Of a stretch of DNA of 64,000 bases, positions 35,001 to 43,088 are shown piece by piece. The DNA is taken from assembly GCA_965227045.1 (NCBI GenBank), contig OZ245718.1, forward strand, positions 3,286,001-3,350,000, given 5' to 3'. Source of the stretch: UBA10649 sp965227045 (lineage in GTDB: Bacteria > Actinomycetota > Actinomycetes > S36-B12). The position numbers and the translations under genes were made by a program. The stretch's first letter is position 1; each line of letters begins with the position of its first letter. A model generated the notes under the pieces. The model worked only from the letters and a program-made list of their open reading frames with translations. It made no database searches and was not told where the DNA came from.

Positions 35001-35137
35001 AGCGAGTCGGCCGCGCTGTTTGCGTACAGCGGCCCGAGGGCGCCGCCGACCATGGCGACGACGGCCACGAGCGCCACGGATATGGAGGTGGCCCATCGCC
35101 AGCGCAGTCCGCGCAGCACCAGACGCAGGGACGTCAT
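32060..35137 (-). CDS. FtsX-type ABC transporter permease
   Basis: A 1025-residue membrane protein. The N-terminal helix (about 15-40) is followed by a large extracytoplasmic domain, then an FtsX module at about 285-430 (LVLLAWFALFLVISATSEERSGEIALAKLRGMS). A second transmembrane block begins near 500 (VVLLSLAVGLSVFAIDSWA), and a final FtsX domain lies at about 880-1015 (AYELAALRSLGASNGVLV). This is the duplicated-FtsX architecture of MacB-like transporters that move lipids, peptides or lipoproteins. The two ATPase genes follow with overlapping stops and starts. Confidence 0.88.
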   Translation of the reverse strand: MTSLRLVLRGLRWRWATSISVALVAVVAMVGGALGPLYANSAADSLVREGLSQAGLVSTGVQVRAQRAGQTQFSPEDLMTAVDERAADPSLDQWYGQETLSLTVGNGVPHVDDRELGLAQVGWHRGQCDAVVITAGSCPDAPGEAMVSARTAERVDIAVGDFMQLGITADRDDDRVEIVGLYDQDTADASAWGLASPAQLRSADYEQGADQLDEVVVDKDTMLRTGGDIAAVSFRSLDAASVHQSQLPSLLAAVTAATEISDTTAAGIPNSVVTSGLPNFLGSLNPTVDEVVSASFAVTASLVLLAWFALFLVISATSEERSGEIALAKLRGMSARSTVMFGLTEPILLLLAAVPVGLAIAYGVEVALTSRVLAPGTEVTLTPAVLVALAISFLGGVAAAAIAARSILTAPVMDQLRRTGGRRARLARSVAIDAAAIALMAAGIYQLKRGGSDVLALLTPGLIALTAGLLAVRVLPRIARAQVARTRGSSRVASFLASRNIARRPSGLRIVVLLSLAVGLSVFAIDSWAVASANRVDAARAETGGYEVLHVHSDSAGSLLSAVRAADPSGTMAMAAVVSSNQQGGLVAVDAERVGAVAAWDPEWTGSSRSTIGAKLHPAPTVPSIPLRDSVSFDVDYDRTDGEGDVTFRMAIRAATGLIHMVEFDELRAGSSTIKVDLPMCVAEACTIEAFTFTQPIGATPSTATGTVTLSNMADSVGPIDLTSSGIDGWRSGAAAIPFPIPPGAVISVPAPGQLVTSFTIDASADAAIELTDHPAALPVFLGSDLAQSTGTDSTPTTQGLDGEIIPVQQLNSGVLPRILRGGALADLSYALDAMGRAPLPLDYQVWLADDAPESIRATLEAGGFTVTGVDTVDQRVAELSRGGTALALQLFVVAALIALAIGAGTMLANTYVTVRRRAYELAALRSLGASNGVLVRAGRLEQVALAFTGAVLGAVSGLVGAALTLPSLLESASAEYPAPWIGPAWTPVAAVMVAVLAVLAIVAEIGARRTARLAQPDLLREVQE

Positions 35138-35269
35138 GCGCTAGCGGTCCTTTGGTGCTGCTGGGGGGTCCTCTGGTCCACGAGCGGCAACCCTACGTGT
35201 CGTGTGTCATGTGGCAGGCGGATGCTCGACATTCGGTCCGCAGTCAGATGGCTCGCCTAGGTTCCGGTC

Positions 35270-35755
35270 ATGACCAGCATCGACGCGACGGAGAGAATGC
35301 CGATCGTCGTTCGTTGGCTGTGGGACGACTGTCATCTGATCGATGGCGGTCGCGCCTACATCGTGGAGATCCCCGCCGAGCGTGCCGTCCGCCTCGAGGG
35401 CGGCCGGTCGACGCACGAGGTGGACGCGTACCTCAAGGCGGTCGCGACCCAGGTCGCGATGTGGCCAGGGACCGTCACAGAGGGACACGTGTCGTGCCTC
35501 TTCACGGCCGACGGGCGGGTCGTCAAGCACTACCACGACCCGTGGTTTCCGTACTCGAACCTCTGGAATGCCTATTGTCCGCTGCGTCGCCTGGGTATCC
35601 GCGTGGCCGGCCTCGACGACCTCGTGCACATTCCCGATGAGGTGATCACGCGCGCTATCGACGACGACATCCCATCGACGTGGTGCTTGGGGCCGGAGTC
35701 GTGGGCAGGAACCGAGCTTGAGGTCAGTCAGAAGCGGAGCCTCACAGGTCGTTGA
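35270..35755 (+). CDS. Hypothetical protein
   Basis: A 161-residue soluble protein. The central part, HEVDAYLKAVATQVAMWPGTV and SCLFTADGRVVKHYHDPWFPYSN, shows clear protein character with several aromatic residues and a His-rich turn. No domain was recognised. It overlaps the 3' end of the convergent LtrA gene by 14 bases. The ribosome binding site is weak. Confidence 0.55.
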   Translation: MTSIDATERMPIVVRWLWDDCHLIDGGRAYIVEIPAERAVRLEGGRSTHEVDAYLKAVATQVAMWPGTVTEGHVSCLFTADGRVVKHYHDPWFPYSNLWNAYCPLRRLGIRVAGLDDLVHIPDEVITRAIDDDIPSTWCLGPESWAGTELEVSQKRSLTGR

Positions 35756-36980
35756 GTACCGCCTCGTTGTGGCGATACCCGCGGGCTTCATAGCCCACGA
35801 CCGTGACCCACGGCACGAGAGATAGGGCAAGCAGGCACCACGCGATTGATACTCCCGCGGCGGCGAGCAGCATCGCTCCCGCGAGCACGACCCCCGAGCC
35901 GATGACCAGCCACACGTGTAACGGGTCGACGGTGCGCGTCAGCACCGCGTACAGAACGTAGAGCGCGCCGATGTAGGTCGCCAGCGGTATGGCCACGCAC
36001 CACATCGTCCCGACGGTGCCAAGGTCGGACTCGCCTTCGATGAGATACGCGGCTGCGTGGATGCCCGCGCCGACAGCGACTATCGCCCCGAAGATGACCA
36101 TGTGCCCGTAGCCCCAGCCGAACGAGCGACTGCGCCGCGTAGCCAGCACGTCGCCGCCCGGCATCACGAGGTAGCCCCACCACATCCCGAACGTCAGCGC
36201 GACGCCGGCGAATCCGACGACCGCGACATCAAGCGGAATGGCGATGCCCTCATCCGACGGGAGTCCGATCAGCGTTGCCATCGTACCGATCAGCGCCTCA
36301 CCGAGGGTCACGATCACCAGGAGCAGGTAGCGCTCGGCGATGTGGTGCGCGTGCCACGGGGTGCCGCCCATGCGGGTCTCCGCGATGACCGGGCCGGCCA
36401 TCTCAACGAGTGCCAGTGGCACAGCAAACGCGAACATCACCGCGACGGACGTGTGGGCAAGTGCGAGCGCAATCCAGCCCGCCTGGGCGACAAGGATCGT
36501 GACCACGTAAACCATGCAGGTCGATCGCCGAGCGGGATCCTGTCGCGCCGCGCGAAGCCACTGAGCCACCATCGCCACGCGCATGATCACGTAGCCGAGG
36601 ACAACCGTGCCGTTGTTGACGTACTCACCCTCGGCGATCGACGTGAAGAGCTTGGGCACCCCGAGGGCGAGGACGAGGACACCGACCATCTGGACCATCG
36701 TCATGACGCGGAAGATCCAGTCGTCCGTGTCATAGGCGGACGCGAACCAGGAGAAGTTGATCCACGCCCACGACACGGCGAACGTCGCGAACAGGAATGC
36801 GGCGATGCCCGCGGCGATGTGGCCGCTCACGAGCTCGTGCGAGAGTCCGCTGGCCGCGGTCCCGAACGCGATGACGAAGGTGAGATCGAAGAGCAGTTCC
36901 AAAGGTGTTGGCGCCCTGCCAGCCTCGTGCGGATCCCTGCCGCTCATCGGCAGCAGGCGATGCTGCAGGGAGCTGGGCAT
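35742..36980 (-). CDS. Low temperature requirement protein A (LtrA) family membrane protein
   Basis: A 412-residue polytopic membrane protein with about ten to twelve hydrophobic helices. The N-terminal motif PLELLFDLTFVIAFGTAASGL and the segment WINFSWFASAYDTDDW are LtrA hallmarks, as is HHIAERYLLLVIVTLGEAL. The family was named from a Listeria cold-growth mutant and its transport role is not established. ATG 36947 (MSGRDPHEAG) is an alternative start. Confidence 0.88.
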   Translation of the reverse strand: MPSSLQHRLLPMSGRDPHEAGRAPTPLELLFDLTFVIAFGTAASGLSHELVSGHIAAGIAAFLFATFAVSWAWINFSWFASAYDTDDWIFRVMTMVQMVGVLVLALGVPKLFTSIAEGEYVNNGTVVLGYVIMRVAMVAQWLRAARQDPARRSTCMVYVVTILVAQAGWIALALAHTSVAVMFAFAVPLALVEMAGPVIAETRMGGTPWHAHHIAERYLLLVIVTLGEALIGTMATLIGLPSDEGIAIPLDVAVVGFAGVALTFGMWWGYLVMPGGDVLATRRSRSFGWGYGHMVIFGAIVAVGAGIHAAAYLIEGESDLGTVGTMWCVAIPLATYIGALYVLYAVLTRTVDPLHVWLVIGSGVVLAGAMLLAAAGVSIAWCLLALSLVPWVTVVGYEARGYRHNEAVLNDL

Positions 36981-37134
36981 GGCGGGAGTCTAAGTGTGAA
37001 GCGAGAATCGGGAAGCCCGCTCGTCGCGGGGCTAGTCAACCCGCCACGCCTCGGTCCATCATGTGTAGACCGGCATCCGCGCGGGACCGTGCGGTGCACG
37101 CGCCGCGCATAGGCGTCGAGGAACGGATCCGAGC

Positions 37135-37692
37135 ATGCCCGACAACGAAGCTGCAAGCGCGACACAACTGCGCAACATCGAGCAGAGCACCGGACGCAGC
37201 CTCGCGGAGTGGTCTGACCTCATCTTCGAGGCCGGGCCTCGCAAGCATGGCGAGATCGTCGCCTACCTCAAGAGCACGCACGGCATGACCCACGGGAACG
37301 CGAATGCCCTCGCGCACAAGGCGCGCGAGATAGCCGATGGCGGGCCAGTGCCGACGGATGAACTTCTCGACGCGCAGTACTCAGGCGCGAAGCACGCATT
37401 GCGGCCGGTCTACGAGAAGGTCGTGTCGGTCGCGCGAGGTCTTGGGACAGATGTGGACGTGGCCGTGCAGAAGACCGGCGTGAGCTTGCGACGCGGTAAG
37501 CAGTTCGCCCTGATCAGAGTGCCATCTGCGTCAAGGGTCGAACTCGGGCTGAACCTCGGGACAACCGAGCCCGCCGGTCGCCTGCAGCGATCGACCGGGA
37601 TGTGCTCGCACCGGGTAGACCTGAACGCGCCGTCCGACGTCGATGCCGAGGTCGTTGGCTGGCTCCGGGATGCGTACGGGCGCTCGACGTAG
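37135..37692 (+). CDS. DUF4287 / DUF5655 domain protein
   Basis: A 185-residue protein. Residues about 10-60 (LRNIEQSTGRSLAEWSDLI, HGEIVAYLKSTHGMTHGNANALAHKA) match the DUF4287 helical domain. Residues about 75-185 (LRPVYEKVVSVARGLG, FALIRVPSASRVELGLNL) match DUF5655. The two domains occur together in actinobacteria; their function is unknown. It is a single-gene unit. Confidence 0.78.
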   Translation: MPDNEAASATQLRNIEQSTGRSLAEWSDLIFEAGPRKHGEIVAYLKSTHGMTHGNANALAHKAREIADGGPVPTDELLDAQYSGAKHALRPVYEKVVSVARGLGTDVDVAVQKTGVSLRRGKQFALIRVPSASRVELGLNLGTTEPAGRLQRSTGMCSHRVDLNAPSDVDAEVVGWLRDAYGRST

Positions 37693-37804
37693 AGCGGTTG
37701 TCCTTGAACCCGCTGGGCCGCGTGGTTTGACTTCGCCGGCGCCGGGGAAAGACATGATGTACGTCGCCCATCGCCATTCGCCGCCCGAGATCGGATCGTT
37801 TGCC

Positions 37805-38668
37805 ATGCCACGTCGCCTCACCGCGCTGCTCGCGCTGCCCGCAGTACTCGTCCTTGCGCTTGCCGTGTCGCCAGCAGCCTCGGCAGCGCCGATATCGACA
37901 GGGGTGGCCGCCGGAGACGTCTCCTCGTCGTACCGCTCGACGTGCACCATCACGGGGACGTCGGGTGACGACCGCCTGGTCGGCACGAGCGGCGACGACG
38001 TGATCTGCGGGCTCGGCGGCGACGATGTCATCTTCGGCCTTGCTGGAGACGACGTCATCTACGGCGGTCCGGGCGACGACCGGGAGTTCGGCGGACTGGG
38101 GCAGGACCAGCTGGTCGGCGGCGCTGGCGACGACGAGCTGAAGGGCGGCCCCGGTGACGACTTCCTCGGTGGCGGGGGCCAGGACGGCGACACCTACGCC
38201 GGTGGCGGGGGCCAGGACCAGACCGACGACACCACGCCGTTGACCACGAGCGACGCATGGCAGGTCAACGTGCAGCCCACCTACAACCTGCCGACCGGGA
38301 CCACGGTGCGCTGGCAGTACACCGGCGCCTCGAACTGCATCTCGGATCCCGTCAATGACCGCACTCAGGTCGGCCCAACCTCAGGGAACAGCTGGCCCAT
38401 CTTCACCGTCGTCGACGCCGGGTTCGACAGCCACTGCTCGTGGGAATCCAGCAGCGCCTACTGGCAGCTGACGATCACGACTCCGTCGAATGTGGTGAGG
38501 ACGGGACAGTTCTTCATCAACACGGGCGCTCCCAACCGGATCTACCACTACGTCCACGCGGAATGTAAGTACTGGGGGAGCACCCACTGCGAGGATGCCT
38601 CGGACACTGTGGCGGCCGACTTCCACAAGGTTCCTGTGCTGCGCGTCGTCGTGGGCCCGATCAGCTGA
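37805..38668 (+). CDS. Secreted RTX-type calcium-binding repeat protein
   Basis: A 287-residue protein with an N-terminal signal peptide (RRLTALLALPAVLVLALA, cleavage after about ASA at residue 29). I use ATG 37805; ATGs at 37754/37757 with GGGGAAAG upstream would add a 17-residue extension. Residues about 52-130 contain seven to eight RTX nonapeptides (GDDRLVGTS, GDDVICGLG, GDDVIFGLA, GDDVIYGGP, GDDELKGGP), which bind calcium in a beta roll. The C-terminal 150 residues, with four cysteines, form an unrecognised extracellular domain. No type I secretion genes are adjacent; Sec export is expected. Confidence 0.8.
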   Translation: MPRRLTALLALPAVLVLALAVSPAASAAPISTGVAAGDVSSSYRSTCTITGTSGDDRLVGTSGDDVICGLGGDDVIFGLAGDDVIYGGPGDDREFGGLGQDQLVGGAGDDELKGGPGDDFLGGGGQDGDTYAGGGGQDQTDDTTPLTTSDAWQVNVQPTYNLPTGTTVRWQYTGASNCISDPVNDRTQVGPTSGNSWPIFTVVDAGFDSHCSWESSSAYWQLTITTPSNVVRTGQFFINTGAPNRIYHYVHAECKYWGSTHCEDASDTVAADFHKVPVLRVVVGPIS

Positions 38669-38722
38669 CCCATCCACCTGAGTAGTTCGCGGATTTCTCT
38701 GTGGCTTCCTGATCCCTGTGCG

Positions 38723-38738
38723 AAACTGCATACAGTTT
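38723..38738 (+). promoter_or_regulatory. GntR regulon operator copy 1 (AAACTGCATACAGTTT)
   Basis: Nearly perfect palindrome 40 bases before the SDR start at 38779. It is the most symmetric of seven copies of AACTGYATDCASTT in 38.7-56.5 kb. The likely ligand is the FCD-GntR protein encoded at 41467-42225. Confidence 0.7.
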
Positions 38739-38778
38739 TGGGGCGATCGCTCCAACCCATTCAGGAAGCGAGAAATCC

Positions 38779-39534
38779 ATGTCTACTTCAGGTCAGTTCG
38801 CGGGCCGTACCGCGATGGTCACGGGGGCCGCGGGCGGGATCGGCCGGGCATCCGCGCTCGCGTTCGCTGCGCACGGTGCGTCCGTCGCAGTCTGTGATGT
38901 CAACGATGTGGGCGGTATCGAGACTGCCTCACTGATCGAGGCCGCGGGTGGCGAGAGCATCTTCGTCCACACCGACGTCGCCGACGAGTCGAACGTGCGA
39001 TCGACGATCGACACCGTGGTGTCGACGTTCGGCAGCCTCAACTTCGCGCACAACAATGCGGGTGTCTTCTCTCCGGCCATGACCGGCGAGCTCGATCCAT
39101 CGGAGTTCTCCCGGGTCATCAGCGTCAACCTCACGGGGGTCTTTCTGTGCATGCGCTTCCAGATCCCGCGGATGCTCGAAGCCGGGGGAGGGTCGATCGT
39201 CAACACGGCGTCGATCTGGGCCCACATCGGCGAGCTCGGGCAGGCCGCTTACGTGGCCAGCAAGCACGGGGTGGTGGGACTGACCAAGACCGCTGCGGCC
39301 GAGTACGCCTCGTCGGGGGTTCGTGTAAATGCCGTGTCGCCCGGGTGCATCGACACGGCGATGACCCAGGGCGTCCCGCCGGAGATCATGAGCGGGATCC
39401 TTGCCCGGCAGCCGATCGGCCGCTTCGGCGAGCCGGAGGAGGTAGCCGCAGTCGTGACCTTCCTGTGCAGCGATGCCGCGTCGCTCATGGCGGGCGCGAT
39501 CATCAACGTCGACGGCGGCTACCTGTCCCACTGA
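38779..39534 (+). CDS. SDR family dehydrogenase
   Basis: A 251-residue classical short-chain dehydrogenase behind AGGAAGCGAG. The cofactor loop is TGAAGGIGRASA, Asp after VAVCD marks NAD preference, HNNAGVFSP is the NNAG motif, and the active site is Ser (NTASIWAH), YVASKHG (Tyr, Lys). The operator at 38723-38738 places it in the GntR regulon. It may oxidise an alicyclic alcohol or cis-diol to a ketone or catechol before ring cleavage; the substrate is not deducible. Confidence 0.88.
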   Translation: MSTSGQFAGRTAMVTGAAGGIGRASALAFAAHGASVAVCDVNDVGGIETASLIEAAGGESIFVHTDVADESNVRSTIDTVVSTFGSLNFAHNNAGVFSPAMTGELDPSEFSRVISVNLTGVFLCMRFQIPRMLEAGGGSIVNTASIWAHIGELGQAAYVASKHGVVGLTKTAAAEYASSGVRVNAVSPGCIDTAMTQGVPPEIMSGILARQPIGRFGEPEEVAAVVTFLCSDAASLMAGAIINVDGGYLSH

Positions 39535-39556
39535 CCTCCAGCCGGCAGGCGGCGGG

Positions 39557-40075
39557 CTACGGAGTCCCGAACACCGTGGCCGCGGCCGCCTGCCAGGCCG
39601 GATCGCTCGTGTCGATGAGAGTGGGGTTGCCCTCGCACCACTTGAAGCAATGCTTCAGCTTGGAGATCTTCCACCCGTCATCGGTTCGGCGGAACGAGTT
39701 CTCGTACCAGCCGTACTGGGTGTAGTGGTCGTCACCGTGCGTATTGGGGAAGCGGTGGCGTGAGACGTGATAGAAGATTCCGTCCGCTTCGTCGCCGTTC
39801 AGGTTGATCGTGAAGTTCGAGTACTGGTGGTGCACCTCAAGGCGCTGCAGGCAGGCGCTGGCGAAGTCCGCCCAGATTGCCGGCGTCGTGGTGGCGGGCG
39901 CCTGACCCGTCAGGTCGAAGAAGTCAACATCGAATGGATCGGTGAGCGTGTTCGCGTACAGCTCCCAGTCGTGGAGATCCAGGCCCCTGCCGAATCGAAG
40001 CATGACGTCAGTGATCTGCTGCCGATCCCAGAGTTCACGGACCATTTCTTCAGTGGTGGGCGTGGGAGATGCCAT
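39557..40075 (-). CDS. NTF2/SnoaL-like protein
   Basis: A 172-residue protein starting at ATG 40075. The fold pattern WDRQQITDVMLRFGRGLDLHDWELY, then VHHQYSNFTINLNGDEADG and YGWYENSFRRTDDGWKISK, is SnoaL-like (scytalone dehydratase, ketosteroid isomerase and limonene-epoxide hydrolase belong to this fold). Asp/His residues lining such pockets are present (DLHDWE). It diverges from a second NTF2-like gene, and the operator at 40170-40185 lies between them. Confidence 0.78.
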   Translation of the reverse strand: MASPTPTTEEMVRELWDRQQITDVMLRFGRGLDLHDWELYANTLTDPFDVDFFDLTGQAPATTTPAIWADFASACLQRLEVHHQYSNFTINLNGDEADGIFYHVSRHRFPNTHGDDHYTQYGWYENSFRRTDDGWKISKLKHCFKWCEGNPTLIDTSDPAWQAAAATVFGTP

Positions 40076-40169
40076 AGCCGATGTCACCTTTCGTGGTGGA
40101 TGTGCTGATACCAAATCGTTGTCGAATGGCTTGATGAACTTAACGCGATTTCGTTGCCAGTGGCAAGCA

Positions 40170-40185
40170 AAACTGCATACACTTA
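40170..40185 (+). promoter_or_regulatory. GntR regulon operator copy 2 (AAACTGCATACACTTA)
   Basis: Located in the 148-base spacer between two divergent NTF2-like genes, so one site could control both. Matches the consensus AACTGYATDCASTT. Confidence 0.7.
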
Positions 40186-40223
40186 TCGAGGTTTGGAACT
40201 GATCATCGAGACGGGAGCTAGCA

Positions 40224-40577
40224 ATGAGCCGAGACGTAGCAGGCATTTTCGCTGACATTGACGGATTCGATCCGGACAAGTTCGTTACGCATTTGACCCC
40301 CGACGCACGTTTTCGATTCGCCAACGCGGACGCAGTGACCGGTCGCGACGCAGTGAAGGAAGCAGTCGGAGGGTTCTTCTCGAGCATTGACGGACTCAAG
40401 CACCACATCAAGGGCTCGTGGGACTCCGGCGACACGACGATCGTCCATATCGATGTCGAGTACCTCCGCAAGGACGGCCAGTCCGTGACTGTTCCGAACG
40501 CCGACATCCTCGTCTTCGACGGCGACCTCGTGAAGGACTGGCAGATCTTCATTGACATCGCGCCGGTGTACGCCTGA
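40224..40577 (+). CDS. NTF2/SnoaL-like protein, short form
   Basis: A 117-residue single-domain protein of the nuclear-transport-factor-2 fold. FVTHLTPDARFRFANADAVTGRDAVKEAVGGFF and VHIDVEYLRKDGQSVTVPNADIL (each in part) follow the SnoaL-like polyketide cyclase pattern. It likely acts as an isomerase, dehydratase or cyclase on a ring intermediate. It is cotranscribed with the extradiol dioxygenase starting 9 bases after its end. Confidence 0.75.
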   Translation: MSRDVAGIFADIDGFDPDKFVTHLTPDARFRFANADAVTGRDAVKEAVGGFFSSIDGLKHHIKGSWDSGDTTIVHIDVEYLRKDGQSVTVPNADILVFDGDLVKDWQIFIDIAPVYA

Positions 40578-40585
40578 TCTAGACC

Positions 40586-41470
40586 GTGATCACACTCACC
40601 GATATCGCCTACGTCCGCTCGGGCGCAGCCGACCTCTCCGGCGCCGTCAAGTTCGCGACCGACATCGTCGGCCTCGAACTCGTCGAGCAGTCGGAGGTCG
40701 GCGTCGCGCACCTGCGCGCCGATCACCGACACCACTGCCTGGCATTGGTCGAGGGACCTTCAGGCGTGATCGCGTCCGGGTTCAGCGTGGCGAACGACGA
40801 CGCGCTCGCGAAGGCCGAGACTGAACTCAACTCGGCGGGGATCACGACGAGTCGTGGCTCGGCCGAGGAGGCGCGCTCGAGGCGGGTGCGGGAGTTCATC
40901 GCGTTCGACGACCCATTCGGCAACCGCCTGGAGCTGGTCACGCAGCAGGAGACGATTACTCGTCCGGTGGCATTCAGTCGTACGTCAGGCATCACGGAGT
41001 TCGGGCACCTGTGCCTGGATGCGCCCGATGTGCACGAGGCCTTCCGATTCTGGAGCACGCACTTCAACGCCAGGGTCTCTGACTGGATCGGCGACGGTGC
41101 GTGTCTCATGCGAATCGACCCAGTGCATCACAAGCTCGCGGTATTCCAGGGCGACGGGCCGGGCCTGTGCCACATGAACTTCCAGGTCGCCACCATCGAC
41201 GACGTCTTCCGCAACTGGCACTACCTCGTCGAGCACGGCGTGGAGATCACCATGGGGCCAGGGCGACACCCGCAGTCCACAGCCGTCTTCTTGTACTTCC
41301 TCGGTCCCGAGGGATTCACGTACGAGTACTCGTTCGGAGTGCGTCGGATCGAGGATGAGGCCGCATGGGTCCCGCGCACCTTCGACCCCGCAGAGCCGGG
41401 CTCGATCGACATGTGGCTGGGCGAGGTCAAGCGGACCACGACCCAGGCGCAACTGGTCGCGAAGGGCTAG
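40586..41470 (+). CDS. Extradiol dioxygenase, VOC superfamily (BphC/catechol 2,3-dioxygenase type)
   Basis: A 294-residue two-domain type I extradiol dioxygenase with a GTG start. The N-terminal VOC domain (1-120) begins ITLTDIAYVRSGAADL. The catalytic domain carries the 2-His-1-Glu iron triad at His141 (EFGHLCLDAPD), His196 (LCHMNFQV) and Glu247 (YEYSFG). It would open a catechol ring at the meta position. A second enzyme of this class is encoded at 56457; the two share little sequence and may act on different catechols. Its last bases overlap the stop of the convergent regulator. Confidence 0.82.
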   Translation: MITLTDIAYVRSGAADLSGAVKFATDIVGLELVEQSEVGVAHLRADHRHHCLALVEGPSGVIASGFSVANDDALAKAETELNSAGITTSRGSAEEARSRRVREFIAFDDPFGNRLELVTQQETITRPVAFSRTSGITEFGHLCLDAPDVHEAFRFWSTHFNARVSDWIGDGACLMRIDPVHHKLAVFQGDGPGLCHMNFQVATIDDVFRNWHYLVEHGVEITMGPGRHPQSTAVFLYFLGPEGFTYEYSFGVRRIEDEAAWVPRTFDPAEPGSIDMWLGEVKRTTTQAQLVAKG

Positions 41471-42225
41471 CGGAATTCTGCTGGCGCCCGTCGATCGACG
41501 AGCGCCACCGCGTGGATCACGGCGGTGGGCTCGTATGAGGGTGCCGAATCCGTCAGCACGCGCAACGCGGTCCGGGCCAGATGGTGCGCCATGAAGTTGA
41601 GGGCCGATCGCTCGTCGCGCTCGACGATCGCCTCGAGGATCTTGGGATGCTCGACGTCTCCGGCTGACTGCCAGCTGCCCGGACTGCCCTGCTGGTAGAT
41701 CCGGATATAGCGGGTGGTGCGATCCGAGAGCGCGTTGAGCTGCTTTTGCATGGTCTCGCCTGCCGCCTCGGTCAGCAGCCTGTGGTACCCGGTGTGCGCC
41801 GAGAACCAACCGGAGAAGTCACCCGACTTCGCATCACGCTTCATCGTGGCGAGGTACCGCTTAGCCGCGGCCATGTCTGCGGTACTGAAGTTGGCGATGG
41901 TCATCGACACGGCCAGCGTCTCAAGCAGGATCCGGTTCGCATACAGCTCGTCGAGTTCCTGCGGATCGAGTCCGGCCACGCGGGTGCGCTGGTTGGGCTC
42001 CGTCTCTACGAGGCCCTCCTCCTGCAGCATCCGGAGCACCTCGCGCAGCGGAGTGCGGCTGATCCCAAGCTGCTTGGCCAACGTCACCTGCGACAACTTC
42101 GTTCCCGGGGCAAGCGTCCCATCGAGAATGCACTCGCGAAGGTACGCATGCACCGGCGGAATAGCCTGACGGACTTCGCTCAGATGCACCTTGCGAATGT
42201 CGGGCTTCGGGGTTGTTCGAGCCAT
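41467..42225 (-). CDS. GntR family regulator, FCD subfamily (regulator of the catabolic regulon)
   Basis: A 252-residue regulator. The winged HTH is at about 18-85 (VHAYLRECILDGTLAPGTKLSQ, KQLGISRTPLREVLRMLQEEG). The FCD domain follows with YANRILLETLAVSMTI and HTGYHRLLTEAAGETM, containing the ligand/metal His residues. Start ATG 42225 has no clear ribosome binding site, and the operator at 42230-42245 abuts it, suggesting a leaderless or autoregulated message. A frame open to 43011 is spurious. Seven operator copies around it define a local regulon. Confidence 0.9.
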   Translation of the reverse strand: MARTTPKPDIRKVHLSEVRQAIPPVHAYLRECILDGTLAPGTKLSQVTLAKQLGISRTPLREVLRMLQEEGLVETEPNQRTRVAGLDPQELDELYANRILLETLAVSMTIANFSTADMAAAKRYLATMKRDAKSGDFSGWFSAHTGYHRLLTEAAGETMQKQLNALSDRTTRYIRIYQQGSPGSWQSAGDVEHPKILEAIVERDERSALNFMAHHLARTALRVLTDSAPSYEPTAVIHAVALVDRRAPAEFR

Positions 42226-42229
42226 GGCG

Positions 42230-42245
42230 TCAGTGTATGCAGTTG
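42230..42245 (-). promoter_or_regulatory. GntR regulon operator copy 3, before the regulator gene
   Basis: On the minus strand it reads CAACTGCATACACTGA, matching AACTGYATDCASTT except for the last base. It lies 5 bases before the regulator's start codon, indicating autoregulation. Confidence 0.65.
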
Positions 42246-42260
42246 ATTCGATCATTGGCA

Positions 42261-42920
42261 CTACGCGCGCCGGTGCTGCACGTGGGACCACAGGCGAGGC
42301 AGCAACTCGTTCTGAACGGCTCGCCACGAGTCGATCTCGTCCTCGGTCAGCAATGCCGAGTTGCCGGACGCCGTCGTCGCGAGATGGACCTCGCATGCCG
42401 CTGACAGCAACCACATTCGAGCCACCGCGATGCCGGGACTCGTGCCCGTAGTGATGGCGCCGTTGCCTCGGAGCAGGAGAGCCTCGCCCTCGGGGAAGCT
42501 GCTCGCTGCAGCAGTCGCCCGCTCCGCCGAGCGCAGCAGGTGGGCGCTGTCGTGCACCGGGATCGACCTGCCCAGCCACGCCGCCTGGCCGTGCACTGGG
42601 TACACGCGCGTCGTCGTGGCCGCCGCTGCGTATGCGCTCGTCGGCTGAGCGCGCGCGATCGAGTCCACGTCGGCACGACCGTGGTAGATCGCCATGTGGA
42701 TCCACGCCTCGGCCGGCGATCGCGGGGGGAGCTCGATCGCGTCGAGGGGGATCGACACGAGCGTCGCCTCGGACACTGCCGCGAGATCGCCCGCGGGCGT
42801 GATGAGCATCGAGGCCCCCGCACGTGCGGAGACGTGGCCGAACGCGGAGACCAGTCCGAGTTCGGCGAGCGCATGCGCGGCCTCGACGATCTCTGCTGGC
42901 TGCACTTCTCCTGCTGTCAT
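42261..42920 (-). CDS. Class II aldolase/adducin family protein
   Basis: A 219-residue protein starting at ATG 42920 behind GAGGAG. VSAFGHVSARAG, EAWIHMAIYHGRADV (His metal ligand), VHDSAHL and ALLLRGNGAITTGTS follow the class II aldolase/adducin domain. The first usual HxH metal pair appears altered (the family HTHS site reads RAQPTS). It could be a lyase or decarboxylase in the pathway, or have lost activity. It diverges from the ABC importer operon with two operators between. Confidence 0.78.
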   Translation of the reverse strand: MTAGEVQPAEIVEAAHALAELGLVSAFGHVSARAGASMLITPAGDLAAVSEATLVSIPLDAIELPPRSPAEAWIHMAIYHGRADVDSIARAQPTSAYAAAATTTRVYPVHGQAAWLGRSIPVHDSAHLLRSAERATAAASSFPEGEALLLRGNGAITTGTSPGIAVARMWLLSAACEVHLATTASGNSALLTEDEIDSWRAVQNELLPRLWSHVQHRRA

Positions 42921-42956
42921 CGGACTCCTCAATTCTTGCCCGCGATCGACGGCGAG

Positions 42957-42972
42957 TAACTGTATTCAGTTC
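42957..42972 (+). promoter_or_regulatory. GntR regulon operator copy 4 (TAACTGTATTCAGTTC)
   Basis: First of two sites in the 168-base spacer between the divergent class II aldolase gene and the ABC importer operon; this one is nearer the aldolase gene. Confidence 0.65.
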
Positions 42973-43009
42973 GTATAACGATGAGATAACGACCGTTGTA
43001 GTGGAAGCC

Positions 43010-43025
43010 AAACTGTATACACTTA
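43010..43025 (+). promoter_or_regulatory. GntR regulon operator copy 5 (AAACTGTATACACTTA)
   Basis: Second site of the spacer, 64 bases before the permease start. Identical over 16 bases to copy 6 at 49158-49173. Confidence 0.7.
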
Positions 43026-43088
43026 TGCCACGCCGCCACCACCCTCAGCCAACAATTTCCGCACCTCGCTCGTGGAAGGAACCGACCA

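Noticed and set aside
41467..43011. A 514-residue GntR protein with long N-terminal extension
   Set aside because: The extension is an antisense-frame shadow of the class II aldolase gene and runs through operator sequences; the HTH domain begins just after ATG 42225.
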